Source of the DNA: Xylophilus ampelinus
GTDB lineage: Bacteria; Pseudomonadota; Gammaproteobacteria; Burkholderiales; Burkholderiaceae_C
Assembly (NCBI RefSeq): GCF_003217575.1
Contig: NZ_QJTC01000001.1
Span: 1 to 64,000, forward strand
Direction of reading: 5' to 3'
Length of the DNA: 64,000 nt
Made by a program: the position numbers and the translations under genes. Below are positions 1 through 8,600 of this stretch, piece after piece. The notes under the pieces were generated by a model. The model had not been told where the DNA came from and searched no databases. It was given only the letters and a program-made list of their open reading frames with translations. Numbering within the stretch: position 1 is the first letter of the stretch; each line of letters opens with the position of its first letter.

Positions 1-1308
1 GCCGCAGGCCCTTTGCCAGTCCCACACCATGGTGCTGACGCCGTGGATGCTGGCGTACTTGTCGGCGGGGCAGGAGCCGCCGCCACTCAGGAAGCTGTCT
101 TCGCTGTACGTGACCGTGCGTTTGGACTTCGGCACATCCTGGTCGGGCACATCGATTTCTTTGCAAGCCAAAATTTCAGGATGCAGCTTGCAGAGGTCGG
201 CTTTCTGATCGTCGCTTTCCTTGGTGGGCTCTTCGGTAGTGGTGGTGTCGGTCTTGGTGCTGCCGTCTGGTTTAACCGTCGTGTCGGTCGTGGTGGTTTT
301 TGGCTTGACGGTGACCTTATCGCCGTCGTAGCTGATAGGACTTTCGACCTTGGTGGTGGTGGTCGTTTTAGTTCCGTCTGGTGCTGTGGTGATCTTGGTG
401 TCGGTGGTGTCGGGCAGCTTAGCGGGACCAGTAATAACAGGCTTTTCAAGCTCGACAGGCTGACCACTCTTGATAGTCTCAGCCAGAATATTACCGAGCT
501 TTTTCGGGTCAGGCCAACCGGACTCACGAGCGATACGCTGCTCTAGTTCTTCCTGATCCACGGGCCTTGTTGTACCACCAGGACACACCGTTTTCGGCTC
601 GACAACGACATAGCCGGATGGATCAGTGCTGTCAGGACAAGTGTGCCGAATATCCACCGGGACGACCTCACTGGCGCCTCGCTTGCAATACGCCGCGTCC
701 CCGCGAATCACATAGCTGGTGGCATCGCCGATGTAAGCCTTGCAAGCCGCAAGAGGGTCTGAATACCACTTACCGCCATAAAACGCGCGCCTCAAATTGG
801 CGGTACCTTCGTCGTCCGTAGAAAAGGTATTGTCCTGACCGCCGACGCCGGCCTTCATGAAAATGCCGATATCAGCCAACAACTCAACAGTGGCACCGAA
901 CAGCGCAAGGCCAGGAACGACCTTGGCGGCAAATTTGCCAACCGCTTTTCCCATTGACAGAGAGGCCACCTTAGCCGTCCCCGAAATGGGGACCTTGACG
1001 CCACCGACCGGAATGGTGGCGGTGCCGCCAATAACACCTCCAGACGCGTTAGCGCCCACCCCGAAATTGCCGGCATAGCTCCAGCCGCCAGTACCGCCCA
1101 AAGCAGTAGGGGCGCGGGTCGCAACAGGGATACCCCCACTACCAATGCCGACGCTAGTGCTATTACCGGTGATGGTGGCCATGAAGCCGCCGAAGGCGGT
1201 CTTGTCTACGACGGTGCCGGCGTGGACTACTTGAACATGAGCCAGAGCACAAAGGCCAAGCCCAAGCCAAATTGAATTTCTAATGCGGAGGGCATTTTTA
1301 GGTGTCAC
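1..1308 (-). CDS. TspB/pIII-like phage adsorption protein (3' end beyond window)
   Basis: Likely minor coat protein at the virion tip that mediates host attachment. Reading leftward from a GTG at 1308, the frame stays open for 436 codons to the window edge. Residues 1-30 form a signal peptide (basic start, hydrophobic core, cleavage after VVHA). A glycine-rich N-domain and a hydrophobic stretch follow, then a Cys-containing domain, a conserved RESGWPDPKKLGN segment, a Thr-rich linker rich in TTTT runs, and a C-terminal Cys domain with SCPADKYAS and VWDWQRACG. This matches the pIII proteins of Neisseria/Burkholderiales filamentous phages annotated as TspB. The GTG overlaps the last codons of the upstream small gene, implying translational coupling. 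An ATG at 1182 would lose the signal peptide, so I prefer the GTG. Confidence 0.8.
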   Translation of the reverse strand, partial: MTPKNALRIRNSIWLGLGLCALAHVQVVHAGTVVDKTAFGGFMATITGNSTSVGIGSGGIPVATRAPTALGGTGGWSYAGNFGVGANASGGVIGGTATIPVGGVKVPISGTAKVASLSMGKAVGKFAAKVVPGLALFGATVELLADIGIFMKAGVGGQDNTFSTDDEGTANLRRAFYGGKWYSDPLAACKAYIGDATSYVIRGDAAYCKRGASEVVPVDIRHTCPDSTDPSGYVVVEPKTVCPGGTTRPVDQEELEQRIARESGWPDPKKLGNILAETIKSGQPVELEKPVITGPAKLPDTTDTKITTAPDGTKTTTTTKVESPISYDGDKVTVKPKTTTTDTTVKPDGSTKTDTTTTEEPTKESDDQKADLCKLHPEILACKEIDVPDQDVPKSKRTVTYSEDSFLSGGGSCPADKYASIHGVSTMVWDWQRACG

Positions 1309-1495
1309 TTGGGTCTGCCCGGAAAAGCCCGGTCAGGTACCGGATACAGTAGATCGGAACTGCGACGGCGACGAAGGCGAGGAACAACCACGCCATGTCT
1401 GCGATGTGTTCTTCGGAGGGAGGGGCCGGGGCGACCAACACCGTAACGGTTGTGCCGTCGCTGGCCGTGGCCGTCGCGGTGTTGGGTTCGGCCAC
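1298..1495 (-). CDS. Small phage membrane protein, minor coat candidate
   Basis: 65 residues from a GTG start 6 bases after the pVIII stop. It has a polar Thr-rich N-terminus with no signal peptide, one membrane segment (about residues 34-57, MAWLFLAFVAVAVPIYCI) and a short basic and acidic tail. Its position between the major coat gene and the adsorption gene is where filamentous phages carry a small membrane protein used in virion assembly. Its last codons overlap the GTG of the adsorption gene. Equivalence to pVII/pIX is inferred from position and topology only. Confidence 0.65.
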   Translation of the reverse strand: MAEPNTATATASDGTTVTVLVAPAPPSEEHIADMAWLFLAFVAVAVPIYCIRYLTGLFRADPSDT

Positions 1496-1501
1496 GGTGA
1501 C

Positions 1502-1711
1502 TTACGCCCAGCCGAACTTGCTGGCCAGCTTCTTCAGGCCCCAGATGGCGATCATTGCGCCCATGATGGCGCTGACGATAGCGAGGCCATCGGTCTGCAG
1601 GTCCGTCATTGCGGTGGTAACGCCAGCAGGGACTGCGGCTTGCGCGGTGCCGACGAGGGCGAGGGGAGCAGCTGCGATAGCTGCGATGCGGGAGCGGGAA
1701 GATGCGAACAT
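1502..1711 (-). CDS. Inovirus major coat protein (pVIII-like)
   Basis: 69 residues. Residues 1-25 are a signal peptide ending in GTAQA, which would release a mature coat subunit of about 44 residues. The mature part has an amphipathic N-terminal stretch with an acidic residue, one membrane helix (GLAIVSAIMGAMIAIWGL) and a basic C-terminus (KKLASKFGWA) that would face the packaged DNA. This is the classic pVIII architecture. An AAGGA Shine-Dalgarno sequence lies 8 bases upstream of the ATG. It is probably the most highly expressed gene of the phage. Confidence 0.88.
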   Translation of the reverse strand: MFASSRSRIAAIAAAPLALVGTAQAAVPAGVTTAMTDLQTDGLAIVSAIMGAMIAIWGLKKLASKFGWA

Positions 1712-1747
1712 GGAACAGGTCCTTCAAGAAGTGCGGGATTGCACTCG

Positions 1748-1782
1748 GTAGCCCTCGGCGCATCACTGCGTTGAAGGGCTAC
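1748..1782 (-). other. Hairpin upstream of the major coat gene
   Basis: GTAGCCCT and AGGGCTAC form an 8-bp perfect stem around a 19-base loop in the 82-base spacer between the small Cys-rich gene and pVIII. There is no T-run, so it is not a standard terminator. It could separate low- and high-level transcripts or be a structured element of the ssDNA genome. The function is unknown. Confidence 0.35.
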
Positions 1783-1793
1783 GGGGTACAAAC

Positions 1794-2000
1794 TCACAAG
1801 GTGCATGTAAATGCAGCCACGACCGTCAAGAACATGTTCAGAACCAGCATCCAAAAGATGCACAAGCTCAACCTGTCACGGCGGTGCTCAGCCCACTCAG
1901 CGTCCGTTACATCAGCCACCGAAACCGCGCCATGACCGAGGCAATGCCCACACCTACGGCAATTCGGACAAGGATTCGCTGGAGCATCGGGGCGGACCAT
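1794..2000 (-). CDS. Small Cys-rich phage membrane protein
   Basis: 68 residues. The N-terminus carries a CPNCRRCGHC cluster with CxxC pairs resembling a small zinc ribbon, followed by a polar linker and a C-terminal membrane segment (about residues 47-67). Its ATG overlaps the stop of the ssDNA-binding protein gene (TAATG), so translation is probably coupled. Filamentous phages often carry one or two such genes between the gV-like gene and the coat gene. No specific function is recognised. Confidence 0.6.
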   Translation of the reverse strand: MVRPDAPANPCPNCRRCGHCLGHGAVSVADVTDAEWAEHRRDRLSLCIFWMLVLNMFLTVVAAFTCTL

Positions 2001-2299
2001 TAGGAGGCGGCTGGAGCCGTCTTGCGGATGGCCTTGATATCGAGAGGCGTAAGGCCGGTCAGGATGGCTTCGATGCGGCGGTCACGGAGGCCAGCGGAGA
2101 GCGCAAAGCTGCCGGTGTACGTACCGGGCGCGGTCTTGTTACGCAGGTCCTTAGGCAGCATCAGCACGCCCACTTGCTGAGGGGAGCCGTCTTCGGCCAG
2201 CAGCAGGCATTCGGCGTCCTGCATTTCCCAGGCGCGGCCGTCTTTAGAGCCGCTGCGGGCGTCGTTAACTTTGATGATCTGAATGAGTGCGGTAAACAT
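2000..2299 (-). CDS. Phage single-stranded DNA-binding protein (gV-like)
   Basis: 99 residues, the usual size of filamentous phage ssDNA-binding proteins. These coat newly made single strands and hold them for export instead of replication. The sequence is soluble and beta-rich, with an N-terminal MFTALIQIIKVNDARSG and a LPKDLRNKTAPGTYTG segment. An excellent AGGAGG ribosome site lies 9 bases upstream of the ATG. It overlaps the next gene by one base. Assignment rests on size, position at the head of the structural operon and general resemblance, not on an alignment. Confidence 0.7.
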   Translation of the reverse strand: MFTALIQIIKVNDARSGSKDGRAWEMQDAECLLLAEDGSPQQVGVLMLPKDLRNKTAPGTYTGSFALSAGLRDRRIEAILTGLTPLDIKAIRKTAPAAS

Positions 2300-2379
2300 A
2301 GTGCGAGCCTCCTAAGGCCGGACAGAGCAGGGAGACGTTTCCCTCGGTTGCCCCACACGTGAGGCAACGGGGGGAAGGG

Positions 2380-2832
2380 TCAAAACAGAGCAATGCGCCG
2401 TGCAGCCCACAGAATGGACGCTTTGATCCACTGAGGACACACATGCGAATTCATGCGAACCCGCACGCGGCGCCTATCGAGGGCGAGGCAAAACTGCTGG
2501 AACGTATCCAGGCCTTGCATAAGCGGAACGACACGCCGACCCTCTACACCGCCGCCCTGAAGAACAGCGACGGGCAACTTCGTTTGCGCATCGAATGCCA
2601 CGTGCAGGCGGAGGAATCGAACCTTGTCGCCCTTCTGGACCGCAGCAACTTCGTCGATGAACTGGACGATGTCGGAGCTGAAGATGAACTGGAGCGAGGA
2701 GACGAACTCGCCGACTTTGACGGGATCTTTAGCCCCCGTTAACGCAACCTCCACCCACCGGATCGGCGCGGGGGGCACCCCGGGAAGGGGCAGAGTACAA
2801 ATGTCAGAACCGGCGCATTGAAGGGCGGGCAT
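2380..2832 (-). CDS. Hypothetical phage protein, first gene of the minus operon
   Basis: 150 residues of unrecognised function. It begins 8 bases after a GGAG ribosome site and lies 80 bases before the ssDNA-binding gene. A filamentous phage would often carry its replication initiator (gII/RstA) here, but this product is far too short and shows no rolling-circle motif. It has a hydrophobic beta-type middle (FVSSLQFIFSS, VQFIDEV) and a basic C-terminal third. A codon-aligned antisense frame at 2443-2742 on the plus strand also has a ribosome site (GAGGA) but poorer third-position GC and an acidic antisense-like composition, so I favour the minus frame. Confidence 0.5.
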   Translation of the reverse strand: MPALQCAGSDICTLPLPGVPPAPIRWVEVALTGAKDPVKVGEFVSSLQFIFSSDIVQFIDEVAAVQKGDKVRFLRLHVAFDAQTKLPVAVLQGGGVEGRRVVPLMQGLDTFQQFCLALDRRRVRVRMNSHVCPQWIKASILWAARRIALF

Positions 2833-2933
2833 GGGGGACTCCGTGTAAAAATTACCCGTAGAGGGCAGATTACAAAATTAGGTAAGTGATCGAAGCTTAC
2901 CCAATAAAGTATGTTTTTACAACTGGAGAACGA
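2833..2933. promoter_or_regulatory. Phage divergent control region with operator-like inverted repeats
   Basis: This AT-rich 101-base spacer separates the regulator (plus) from the phage operon (minus). It contains GTAA-AAA-TTAC at 2845-2855 and a perfect inverted repeat GGTAAG-N9-CTTACC at 2881-2901, with further TTACCC/GGTAA half-sites. A phage regulator binding here could switch between lysogeny and production. The promoters themselves are not clear. Confidence 0.55.
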
Positions 2934-3257
2934 ATGTCTATCGAAGAAACCATCAAGGCGGCGACGGCCGTGGTCGGAAGCCAACGGGAGCTAGCCGCAA
3001 TTCTTGGCATTCCAGAGACTCACATCAGCGGCTACAAGAAGGGCCGGCCCTACAGCTACCAACGTCACGCGGAAATTGCAGCTATCGCTGGGCTGGAAGA
3101 GGAAGCAACGAGAATCCTCTTAGAAGGAATCGCCGCAGGGATGCGGGACGACCTACCCCACGAAGCCCATGCAAAGGCCGGCATACGCGCCATGCTGGAT
3201 GCTTTTCCACCACCGAAGGAGGCCTTATCAAAGTCAAAACCAAAAGCAAGAAAGTGA
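2934..3257 (+). CDS. Phage helix-turn-helix regulator
   Basis: 107 residues. The N-terminal half (residues 6-40) reads as a Cro/CI-type helix-turn-helix: [16 protein letters not shown], then [12 protein letters not shown] as the recognition helix region. It is probably the immunity or switch regulator of the prophage. The ATG at 2934 has a GGAG ribosome site 6 bases upstream, so the longer upstream frame is not needed. It is divergent from the phage operon. Its last 14 codons are the same DNA as the rlmE ribosome site and N-terminal codons read in another frame, so the C-terminus [13 protein letters not shown] may be partly host-derived. Confidence 0.75.
   Translation: MSIEETIKAATAVVGSQRELAAILGIPETHISGYKKGRPYSYQRHAEIAAIAGLEEEATRILLEGIAAGMRDDLPHEAHAKAGIRAMLDAFPPPKEALSKSKPKARK
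3216..3229 (+). promoter_or_regulatory. Ribosome binding site followed by ATC at the expected rlmE start
   Basis: AAGGAGG (3216-3222), four bases, then ATC in frame with rlmE. The nine codons after it read KVKTKSKKV, a lysine-rich N-terminus of the kind RlmE proteins of this family carry. Either the start has drifted to ATC with use of GTG 3254, or initiation occurs at a non-standard AUC codon. Confidence 0.5.
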
Positions 3258-3898
3258 ACAAGGCGTGGTTGAACGACCACGTCAACGATCCCTACGTGAA
3301 GATGGCCGCGAAGGACGGCTACCGCGCGCGCGCGGCCTACAAACTGAAGGAGATCGACGAGGCGCTGGGGCTCGTCAAGCCCGGACAGGTCGTGGTCGAC
3401 CTGGGCTCCACGCCCGGAGCCTGGAGCCAGTACCTGCGCAGACGCCTGTCGCCACACGGGGCGGCGGTCGGCCAATTGGACGGCACCATCGTCGCGCTGG
3501 ACCTGCTGCCGATGTTGCCGATCGAAGGCGTCACGTTCCTCCAGGGCGATTTCCGCGAGCAGGAGATGCTGGAGAAGCTCGAAGTCGAGCTGCGCGGCGC
3601 GCGGGTCGACCTGGTGGTGTCCGACATGGCGCCCAACCTGTCGGGCATCGAATCGGCGGACGCGGCCCGGATCGCCCACCTGATCGAGCTGGCGATCGGG
3701 TTCGCCCAGAGCCACCTCAAGCCCGAGGGCGCCCTGGTCGTCAAGGCGTTCCACGGCAGCGGCTATACCGACCTGGTGAAACTGTTCAAGCAGAATTTTC
3801 GCACCGTCAAGCCGATGAAGCCGAAATCCTCGCGGGACAAATCGTCTGAAACATTCATCGTCGGAATGGGGCTTACCCTTCCCGGCACCGCCCATTGA
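3254..3898 (+). CDS. rlmE: 23S rRNA (uridine 2552-2'-O)-methyltransferase
   Basis: RlmE (FtsJ/RrmJ) methylates U2552 of 23S rRNA using S-adenosylmethionine, a late step in 50S assembly. From the GTG at 3254 it has 214 residues, close to the family length. Motif I is [15 protein letters not shown]. The catalytic K-D-K-E set is visible: Lys in AAYKLKEID, Asp124 in VVSDMAPN, Lys in [11 protein letters not shown] and Glu in SRDKSSETF. It overlaps the stop of the phage regulator. A strong AAGGAGG at 3216-3222 fits a start 9 codons earlier, where the codon is ATC (3227-3229) instead of the ATG expected from relatives. It precedes ftsH, the usual partner. Confidence 0.93.
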   Translation: MNKAWLNDHVNDPYVKMAAKDGYRARAAYKLKEIDEALGLVKPGQVVVDLGSTPGAWSQYLRRRLSPHGAAVGQLDGTIVALDLLPMLPIEGVTFLQGDFREQEMLEKLEVELRGARVDLVVSDMAPNLSGIESADAARIAHLIELAIGFAQSHLKPEGALVVKAFHGSGYTDLVKLFKQNFRTVKPMKPKSSRDKSSETFIVGMGLTLPGTAH

Positions 3899-4037
3899 AC
3901 GCCTTTCGGAGCTAAAGCCCGCTTCGCGCGAATGGACGGGAGCCGGCTTTTAGAGCGGCCTGCGGATTGAAACACCTAAAATGCTGCCCACATAGGTCCT
4001 CGACGACCCTCCACGACAAACGCTATCGGAGCCTTGC

Positions 4038-5960
4038 TTGAACAATCAGTGGTTTTCCAAAGTCGCCGTATGGCTCGTGATCGCCATGGTGCTGTTCACG
4101 GTGTTCAAACAGTTCGACTCGCGCGGCGCCTCCGGCAGCGGGTACGTGGCGTATTCCGACTTCCTGGAGGAAGTGCGCGGCAACCGCATCAAGGCGGCCA
4201 CGATCCAGGAGGGGCAGGGCGGTACCGAGATCCTCGCCACCACCACCGACGACCGCAAGGTACGCACCACCGCCACTTACCTGGACCGCGGCCTGGTGGG
4301 CGACCTGATCGCCAACAACGTCAAGTTCGACGTCAAGCCGCGCGAAGAAGGCTCCCTGCTCATGACCCTGCTGGTCAGTTGGGGCCCGATGCTGCTGTTG
4401 ATCGGGGTATGGGTGTACTTCATGCGACAGATGCAGGGCGGCGGCAAAGGCGGGGCCTTCAGCTTCGGCAAGAGCAAGGCGCGCATGCTCGACGAGAACA
4501 ACAACACCGTCACCTTCGCGGACGTGGCGGGTTGCGACGAGGCCAAGGAGGAAGTCAAGGAGGTGGTCGACTTCCTGAAGGACCCGCAGAAATTCCAGAA
4601 GCTGGGGGGACGCATTCCCCGCGGTCTGTTGCTGGTCGGCCCGCCCGGCACCGGCAAGACCTTGCTGGCCAAGTCGATCGCCGGCGAAGCCAAGGTGCCG
4701 TTCTTCAGTATTTCGGGTTCCGATTTCGTGGAAATGTTCGTCGGAGTGGGCGCGGCCCGTGTCCGCGACATGTTCGAGAACGCCAAGAAGAACGCACCCT
4801 GCATCATTTTCATCGACGAAATCGACGCGGTGGGTCGTCAGCGGGGCGCCGGTGTCGGCGGCGGCAACGACGAGCGCGAGCAGACGCTCAACCAGATGCT
4901 GGTCGAGATGGATGGCTTCGAGACCAACCTCGGCGTGATTGTGGTGGCGGCCACCAACCGTCCTGACATCCTGGATGCTGCTTTGCTGCGTCCCGGCCGT
5001 TTCGACCGCCAGGTGTATGTGACGCTGCCCGACATCCGGGGCCGGGAGCAGATTCTCAACGTCCACATGCGCAAGATCCCGATCTCGCAGGATGTGAACC
5101 CGTCGATCATCGCCCGGGGCACCCCCGGAATGAGCGGCGCCGACCTGGCCAACCTGTGCAACGAGGCCGCGCTGATGGCCGCACGCCGCAACGCGCGCAC
5201 CGTCGAGATGCAGGATTTCGAGAAGGCCAAGGACAAGATTTTCATGGGTCCCGAGCGCAAGAGCATGGTGATGCCCGAGGAAGAGCGCCGCAACACGGCC
5301 TACCACGAGTCGGGCCACGCGCTGATCGGCAAGATGCTGCCCAAGTGCGACCCGGTGCACAAGGTCACGATCATTCCGCGGGGCCGCGCCCTGGGCGTGA
5401 CGATGAGTCTGCCGGCGCACGACCGCTACAGCTACGACCGCGAGTACATGCTCAACCAGATCAGCATGCTGTTCGGTGGCCGCATCGCCGAAGAGGTGTT
5501 CATGAACCAGATGACCACCGGCGCCAGCAACGACTTCGAACGCGCCACCTCGCTGGCCCGCGACATGGTGATGCGCTACGGCATGAGCGAGGCGCTCGGC
5601 CCGATGGTGTATGCCGAAAACGAAGGCGAAGTGTTCCTGGGCCGTTCGGTCACCAAAACCACCAACATGAGCGAGTCGACGATGCAGATGGTCGATGGCG
5701 AAGTGCGCCGGATCATCGACGAGCAGTACAACCTGGCGCGCAAGCTCATCGAAGAGAACCGCGACAAGATGCACGTCATGGCCAAGGCCCTGCTCGATTG
5801 GGAAACCATCGATGCCGATCAGATCGACGACATCATGGCCGGCCGCGAACCGCGTCCGCCGAAGGATTGGGTGCCGCGCGTGCCGCCCGCATCGGGTGGC
5901 GGCGACAAGCCGGGCGGCGGCAGCGCACCGGTGGTCGATCCGGCGCCGACGGCGGCCTGA
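4038..5960 (+). CDS. ftsH: ATP-dependent zinc metalloprotease FtsH
   Basis: Membrane-anchored AAA+ protease that degrades misfolded membrane proteins and short-lived regulators. 640 residues, normal length. Two membrane helices (about 8-26 and 108-128) flank a periplasmic domain. The AAA+ module has Walker A GPPGTGKT near residue 201, Walker [12 protein letters not shown] and the second region of homology [18 protein letters not shown]. The protease domain has the zinc motif H423-E-S-G-H427. The start is TTG 4038 with a GGAG ribosome site, giving the expected MNNQWFSK N-terminus. It follows rlmE after 139 bases and is closed by a strong terminator. Confidence 0.97.
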   Translation: MNNQWFSKVAVWLVIAMVLFTVFKQFDSRGASGSGYVAYSDFLEEVRGNRIKAATIQEGQGGTEILATTTDDRKVRTTATYLDRGLVGDLIANNVKFDVKPREEGSLLMTLLVSWGPMLLLIGVWVYFMRQMQGGGKGGAFSFGKSKARMLDENNNTVTFADVAGCDEAKEEVKEVVDFLKDPQKFQKLGGRIPRGLLLVGPPGTGKTLLAKSIAGEAKVPFFSISGSDFVEMFVGVGAARVRDMFENAKKNAPCIIFIDEIDAVGRQRGAGVGGGNDEREQTLNQMLVEMDGFETNLGVIVVAATNRPDILDAALLRPGRFDRQVYVTLPDIRGREQILNVHMRKIPISQDVNPSIIARGTPGMSGADLANLCNEAALMAARRNARTVEMQDFEKAKDKIFMGPERKSMVMPEEERRNTAYHESGHALIGKMLPKCDPVHKVTIIPRGRALGVTMSLPAHDRYSYDREYMLNQISMLFGGRIAEEVFMNQMTTGASNDFERATSLARDMVMRYGMSEALGPMVYAENEGEVFLGRSVTKTTNMSESTMQMVDGEVRRIIDEQYNLARKLIEENRDKMHVMAKALLDWETIDADQIDDIMAGREPRPPKDWVPRVPPASGGGDKPGGGSAPVVDPAPTAA

Positions 5961-6003
5961 GCGGTCCGGCCGCAGGCAGCAGAGAAGCTGCCCGACAATA
6001 CGA

Positions 6004-6027
6004 AACGGGGCTCGGTGCCCCGTTTTT
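6004..6027 (+). terminator. Rho-independent terminator after ftsH
   Basis: An AACGGGG stem pairs with CCCCGTT around the loop CTCGGTG and is followed by TTTTT. It separates ftsH from folP, which starts 32 bases later, so folP-glmM must have its own promoter or depend on read-through. Confidence 0.85.
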
Positions 6028-6058
6028 GCGTTCGCATGACAGCTGGCCTTCTCATACC

Positions 6059-6913
6059 ATGCACTGGCACACCACCCGGTTTCGGATCGACCTGCAGCGG
6101 CCCCGGATCATGGGCATCGTCAACGTCACGCCCGATTCCTTCTCCGACGGTGGCCGGCACGGCCAGGCCCGATCGGCGCTGGCGCACTGCGAACGGCTGA
6201 TCGGGGACGGCGCCGATATCCTCGACATCGGCGGCGAATCGACCCGTCCGGGCAGCCAGCCGGTGCCGCTGAAAGAGGAACTGGCCCGGGTGCTGCCGGT
6301 GGTGCGGGAGGCGGTCACGCTCGGCGTGCCGGTGTCGGTGGATACCTTCAAACCGCAGGTGATGCGAGCGGTGCTCGACCTGGGTGCCGACATCGTCAAC
6401 GACATCTGGGCCCTGCGGCTCGACGGCGCGAAAGACGTGGTCGCGGACCATGGCAGCTGCGGCGTCTGCCTGATGCACATGCATCGCGAGCCGCTGAGCA
6501 TGCAGGCCTCGCCGATGGAGGGCGATCCGGTTGCGCCGGTTCACGTGTTCCTGGCCGAGCAGGTCGAAGCGCTCAAGGTCCGGGGCGTGTCGCCGCGGCG
6601 GATCGTGCTGGACCCGGGCATCGGTTTCGGCAAGACGGTCGCGCAGAATTTCGGCCTGCTCGGCCGCCAAGTCGCCGCGGTGCCGTCCGGATATCCGATA
6701 CTCTCGGGCTGGTCGCGGAAGTCGTCGCTCGGCGCGGTCACCGGCAGGGCGGTGGCGCACCGGATGGTGCCGAGCGTGGTCGCCGCGGTGTTGGCCGTGG
6801 ACCGTGGCGCGCGTATCGTGCGGGTGCACGACGTGGCCGACACGGTGGCCGCGCTGGCGGTCTGGCAGGCGATGCAGGACGCATCGACAGAACAACGAGG
6901 AGATTTCGCATGA
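6059..6913 (+). CDS. folP: Dihydropteroate synthase
   Basis: Condenses p-aminobenzoate with 6-hydroxymethyl-dihydropterin diphosphate in folate synthesis; the sulfonamide target. 284 residues, a TIM barrel of normal length. Motifs: [15 protein letters not shown] near the N-terminus, the loop [38 protein letters not shown] and [11 protein letters not shown]. The start ATG at 6059 gives [19 protein letters not shown]; longer upstream reading in this frame lies inside ftsH and the terminator and is not real. The stop overlaps the glmM start (ATGA), the common folP-glmM coupling. Confidence 0.95.
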   Translation: MHWHTTRFRIDLQRPRIMGIVNVTPDSFSDGGRHGQARSALAHCERLIGDGADILDIGGESTRPGSQPVPLKEELARVLPVVREAVTLGVPVSVDTFKPQVMRAVLDLGADIVNDIWALRLDGAKDVVADHGSCGVCLMHMHREPLSMQASPMEGDPVAPVHVFLAEQVEALKVRGVSPRRIVLDPGIGFGKTVAQNFGLLGRQVAAVPSGYPILSGWSRKSSLGAVTGRAVAHRMVPSVVAAVLAVDRGARIVRVHDVADTVAALAVWQAMQDASTEQRGDFA

Positions 6914-8238
6914 CGCTCGCCTATTTCGGCACCGATGGCATCCGCGGGACGGTGGGCGTCGCGCCGATCACACCCGATTTCGTGCTGCGCCTGGGCCATG
7001 CGGTCGGTCGCGTATTGCGCCGCACCGAGAAGCGGCCCAGCGTGCTGGTCGGCAAGGACACCCGCATCTCCGGCTACATGCTCGAAAGCGCACTGGAGTC
7101 TGGCTTCAACTCGGCCGGCGTCGACGTCGTGCTGCTCGGCCCGCTGCCGACACCGGGCGTCGCCTACCTCACCCGGACGCTGCGGGCCAGCCTGGGCGTG
7201 GTGATCAGCGCCAGCCACAACCCTTTCGCCGACAACGGCATCAAGTTCTTCAGCGCGCACGGCACCAAGCTGCCCGACGCGTGGCAGGCCGATGTGGAGG
7301 CCTGTTTGCAAGAGGCGCCCGTTTGGGCCGATTCGGCATCGCTCGGCCGTGCCCGCCGGCTCGACGACGCCACCGGACGCTACATCGAATTCTGCAAAAG
7401 CACTTTCGGCAACGACCTGACACTGAAGGGCCTGAAGATCGTGGTCGACGGTGCCCACGGCGCTGCCTACCAGGTCGCGCCCAAGGTGTTCCACGAGCTG
7501 GGCGCCGAGGTCGTCGCCATCGGCTGCCAGCCCGACGGCCTGAACATCAACCGCGACGTCGGCGCCACCCACCCGGCCGCCCTGATCGCCGCGGTGGCCG
7601 AGCACCGTGCCGACTACGGCATCGCGCTGGACGGCGATGCCGACCGGCTGCAGCTGGTCGATGCCTCCGGCCGGCTCTACAACGGCGACGAGCTGCTGTA
7701 CCTGCTGGTGCAGGACCGGCTGGCGCGGGGCGACAAGGTCGACGGCGCCGTCGGCACGCTGATGACCAACATGGCGGTGGAAGAGGCGCTGCGGTTGCGC
7801 GGCGTGCGGTTCGAGCGGGCCAAGGTCGGCGACCGTTACGTGCTTGAACTCCTGGAGCGCCAGGGCTGGCTGCTGGGCGGCGAAGGATCGGGTCATCTGT
7901 TGGCGCTCGACAAGCACACCACAGGTGACGGGATCGTGAGCGCGCTGCAGGTGTTGCAGGCCTGCGTGCGCAGCGGCCGGTCGATCGCGGAACTGCTGTC
8001 GCGCCTGACCCTGTTCCCGCAGACGCTGATCAACGTGCGCCTGCAGCCCGGTCAGGACTGGCGCACCCATGTGCGGCTGGACGAGGAAACGCGGGCGGTC
8101 GAGAACGAGCTGGGCGCGGATGGCCGGGTCCTGATCCGCGCCAGCGGCACCGAGCCGCTGTTGCGGGTGATGGTGGAGGCACGCGATGCGCAGCAGGCGC
8201 AACGTGCGGCGGAGCGGATCGCGGCCACCCTGGGATAG
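6910..8238 (+). CDS. glmM: Phosphoglucosamine mutase
   Basis: Interconverts glucosamine-6-phosphate and glucosamine-1-phosphate for UDP-GlcNAc, and so peptidoglycan and LPS. 442 residues, normal length. The N-terminus is [10 protein letters not shown]. The phosphoserine loop [12 protein letters not shown] puts the catalytic Ser at residue 102. The metal loop is DGDADR, the sugar-binding loop GEGSGH and the phosphate-binding loop [10 protein letters not shown]. It overlaps folP by four bases. Confidence 0.96.
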   Translation: MTLAYFGTDGIRGTVGVAPITPDFVLRLGHAVGRVLRRTEKRPSVLVGKDTRISGYMLESALESGFNSAGVDVVLLGPLPTPGVAYLTRTLRASLGVVISASHNPFADNGIKFFSAHGTKLPDAWQADVEACLQEAPVWADSASLGRARRLDDATGRYIEFCKSTFGNDLTLKGLKIVVDGAHGAAYQVAPKVFHELGAEVVAIGCQPDGLNINRDVGATHPAALIAAVAEHRADYGIALDGDADRLQLVDASGRLYNGDELLYLLVQDRLARGDKVDGAVGTLMTNMAVEEALRLRGVRFERAKVGDRYVLELLERQGWLLGGEGSGHLLALDKHTTGDGIVSALQVLQACVRSGRSIAELLSRLTLFPQTLINVRLQPGQDWRTHVRLDEETRAVENELGADGRVLIRASGTEPLLRVMVEARDAQQAQRAAERIAATLG

Positions 8239-8305
8239 GGCGGGTGTCGGGCGGCGATAGCACGGAGGCACGCCTGCAACACCGCAGCCATGCGAAGGCT
8301 GGATT

Positions 8306-8356
8306 GCTATAGAAGTAATAGCTGGAGGTCGGCGCACAGCAACGGCTCCGGCTATT
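8306..8356 (+). repeat. GCTAT-N7-ATAGC dispersed palindrome, copy 1 (extended)
   Basis: Core GCTAT-AGAAGTA-ATAGC at 8306-8322 is followed by a second arm, GGTCGGCG...GGCTCCGGCTATTCC. It lies in the 213-base spacer between glmM and the olsB region and may act as a structured 3' end for glmM mRNA. Confidence 0.75.
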
Positions 8357-8379
8357 CCGTTCAAGAATTCTTCACGTTT

Positions 8380-8401
8380 CTGCCACTGCACCGTCATGGC
8401 C
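8380..8401 (+). promoter_or_regulatory. Candidate Pho box upstream of olsB
   Basis: Two direct repeats 11 bases apart, CTGCCACTGCA / CCGTCATGGCC, each match the PhoB half-site CTGTCAY at 6 of 7 positions. It lies about 50 bases before the ATG at 8452. It is weaker than the boxes at pstS and ppx. Confidence 0.45.
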
Positions 8402-8600
8402 GCTGGCCACACTCCGCTGCATCCGCCTGACTGAATGAAAGGATGCGTGCGATGAATGAACTGCCGGTTCCGACCCTGCCCCTGTCGCCCCTGCGGGGTT
8501 TTCGCGCGATGCGCAAGCCTGCGGCCCTGCTGATGCCGCCGGCCGTGGTGCCGGTAAGGCGGGGCCACTGCATGTCACCTGGGCATGCCATCAGGACGAG

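Larger units (their letters stand above)
1..3257. mobile_element. Right-hand part of a filamentous (inovirus) prophage
   Basis: A compact minus-strand operon encodes an ssDNA-binding protein, small membrane proteins, a pVIII-like major coat protein with signal peptide, a minor coat candidate and a TspB/pIII-like adsorption protein, with a divergent DNA-binding regulator on the plus strand. This order is typical of integrated filamentous phages. The assembly ATPase (Zot/pI), pVI and probably the replication initiator would lie beyond the left edge. The region is less GC-rich than the flanking chromosome. The right border lies at or near the 5' end of rlmE, but no att repeat can be identified because the other end is not in the window. 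Confidence 0.85.

Noticed and set aside
87-527. A minus-strand 146-residue frame within the phage adsorption gene.
   Set aside because: It is a shadow frame; the signal peptide, Thr-rich linker and cysteine domains are in the frame starting at GTG 1308.
2443-2742. A plus-strand frame of 99 codons with a GAGGA ribosome site opposite the first phage gene.
   Set aside because: It is codon-aligned antisense to the minus frame, with lower third-position GC and an acidic Asp/Glu-rich composition typical of antisense reading.
3899-4037. Possible promoter (TTGAAA near 3967 with a weak -10) and a loose inverted repeat upstream of ftsH.
   Set aside because: The -10 match is poor at the required spacing and the stem is interrupted; not enough to call.
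4023-5774. A very long His/Ala-rich minus-strand frame opposite ftsH.
   Set aside because: It is antisense to a clearly identified gene and has the low-complexity His/Leu/Asp composition produced by high-GC antisense frames.
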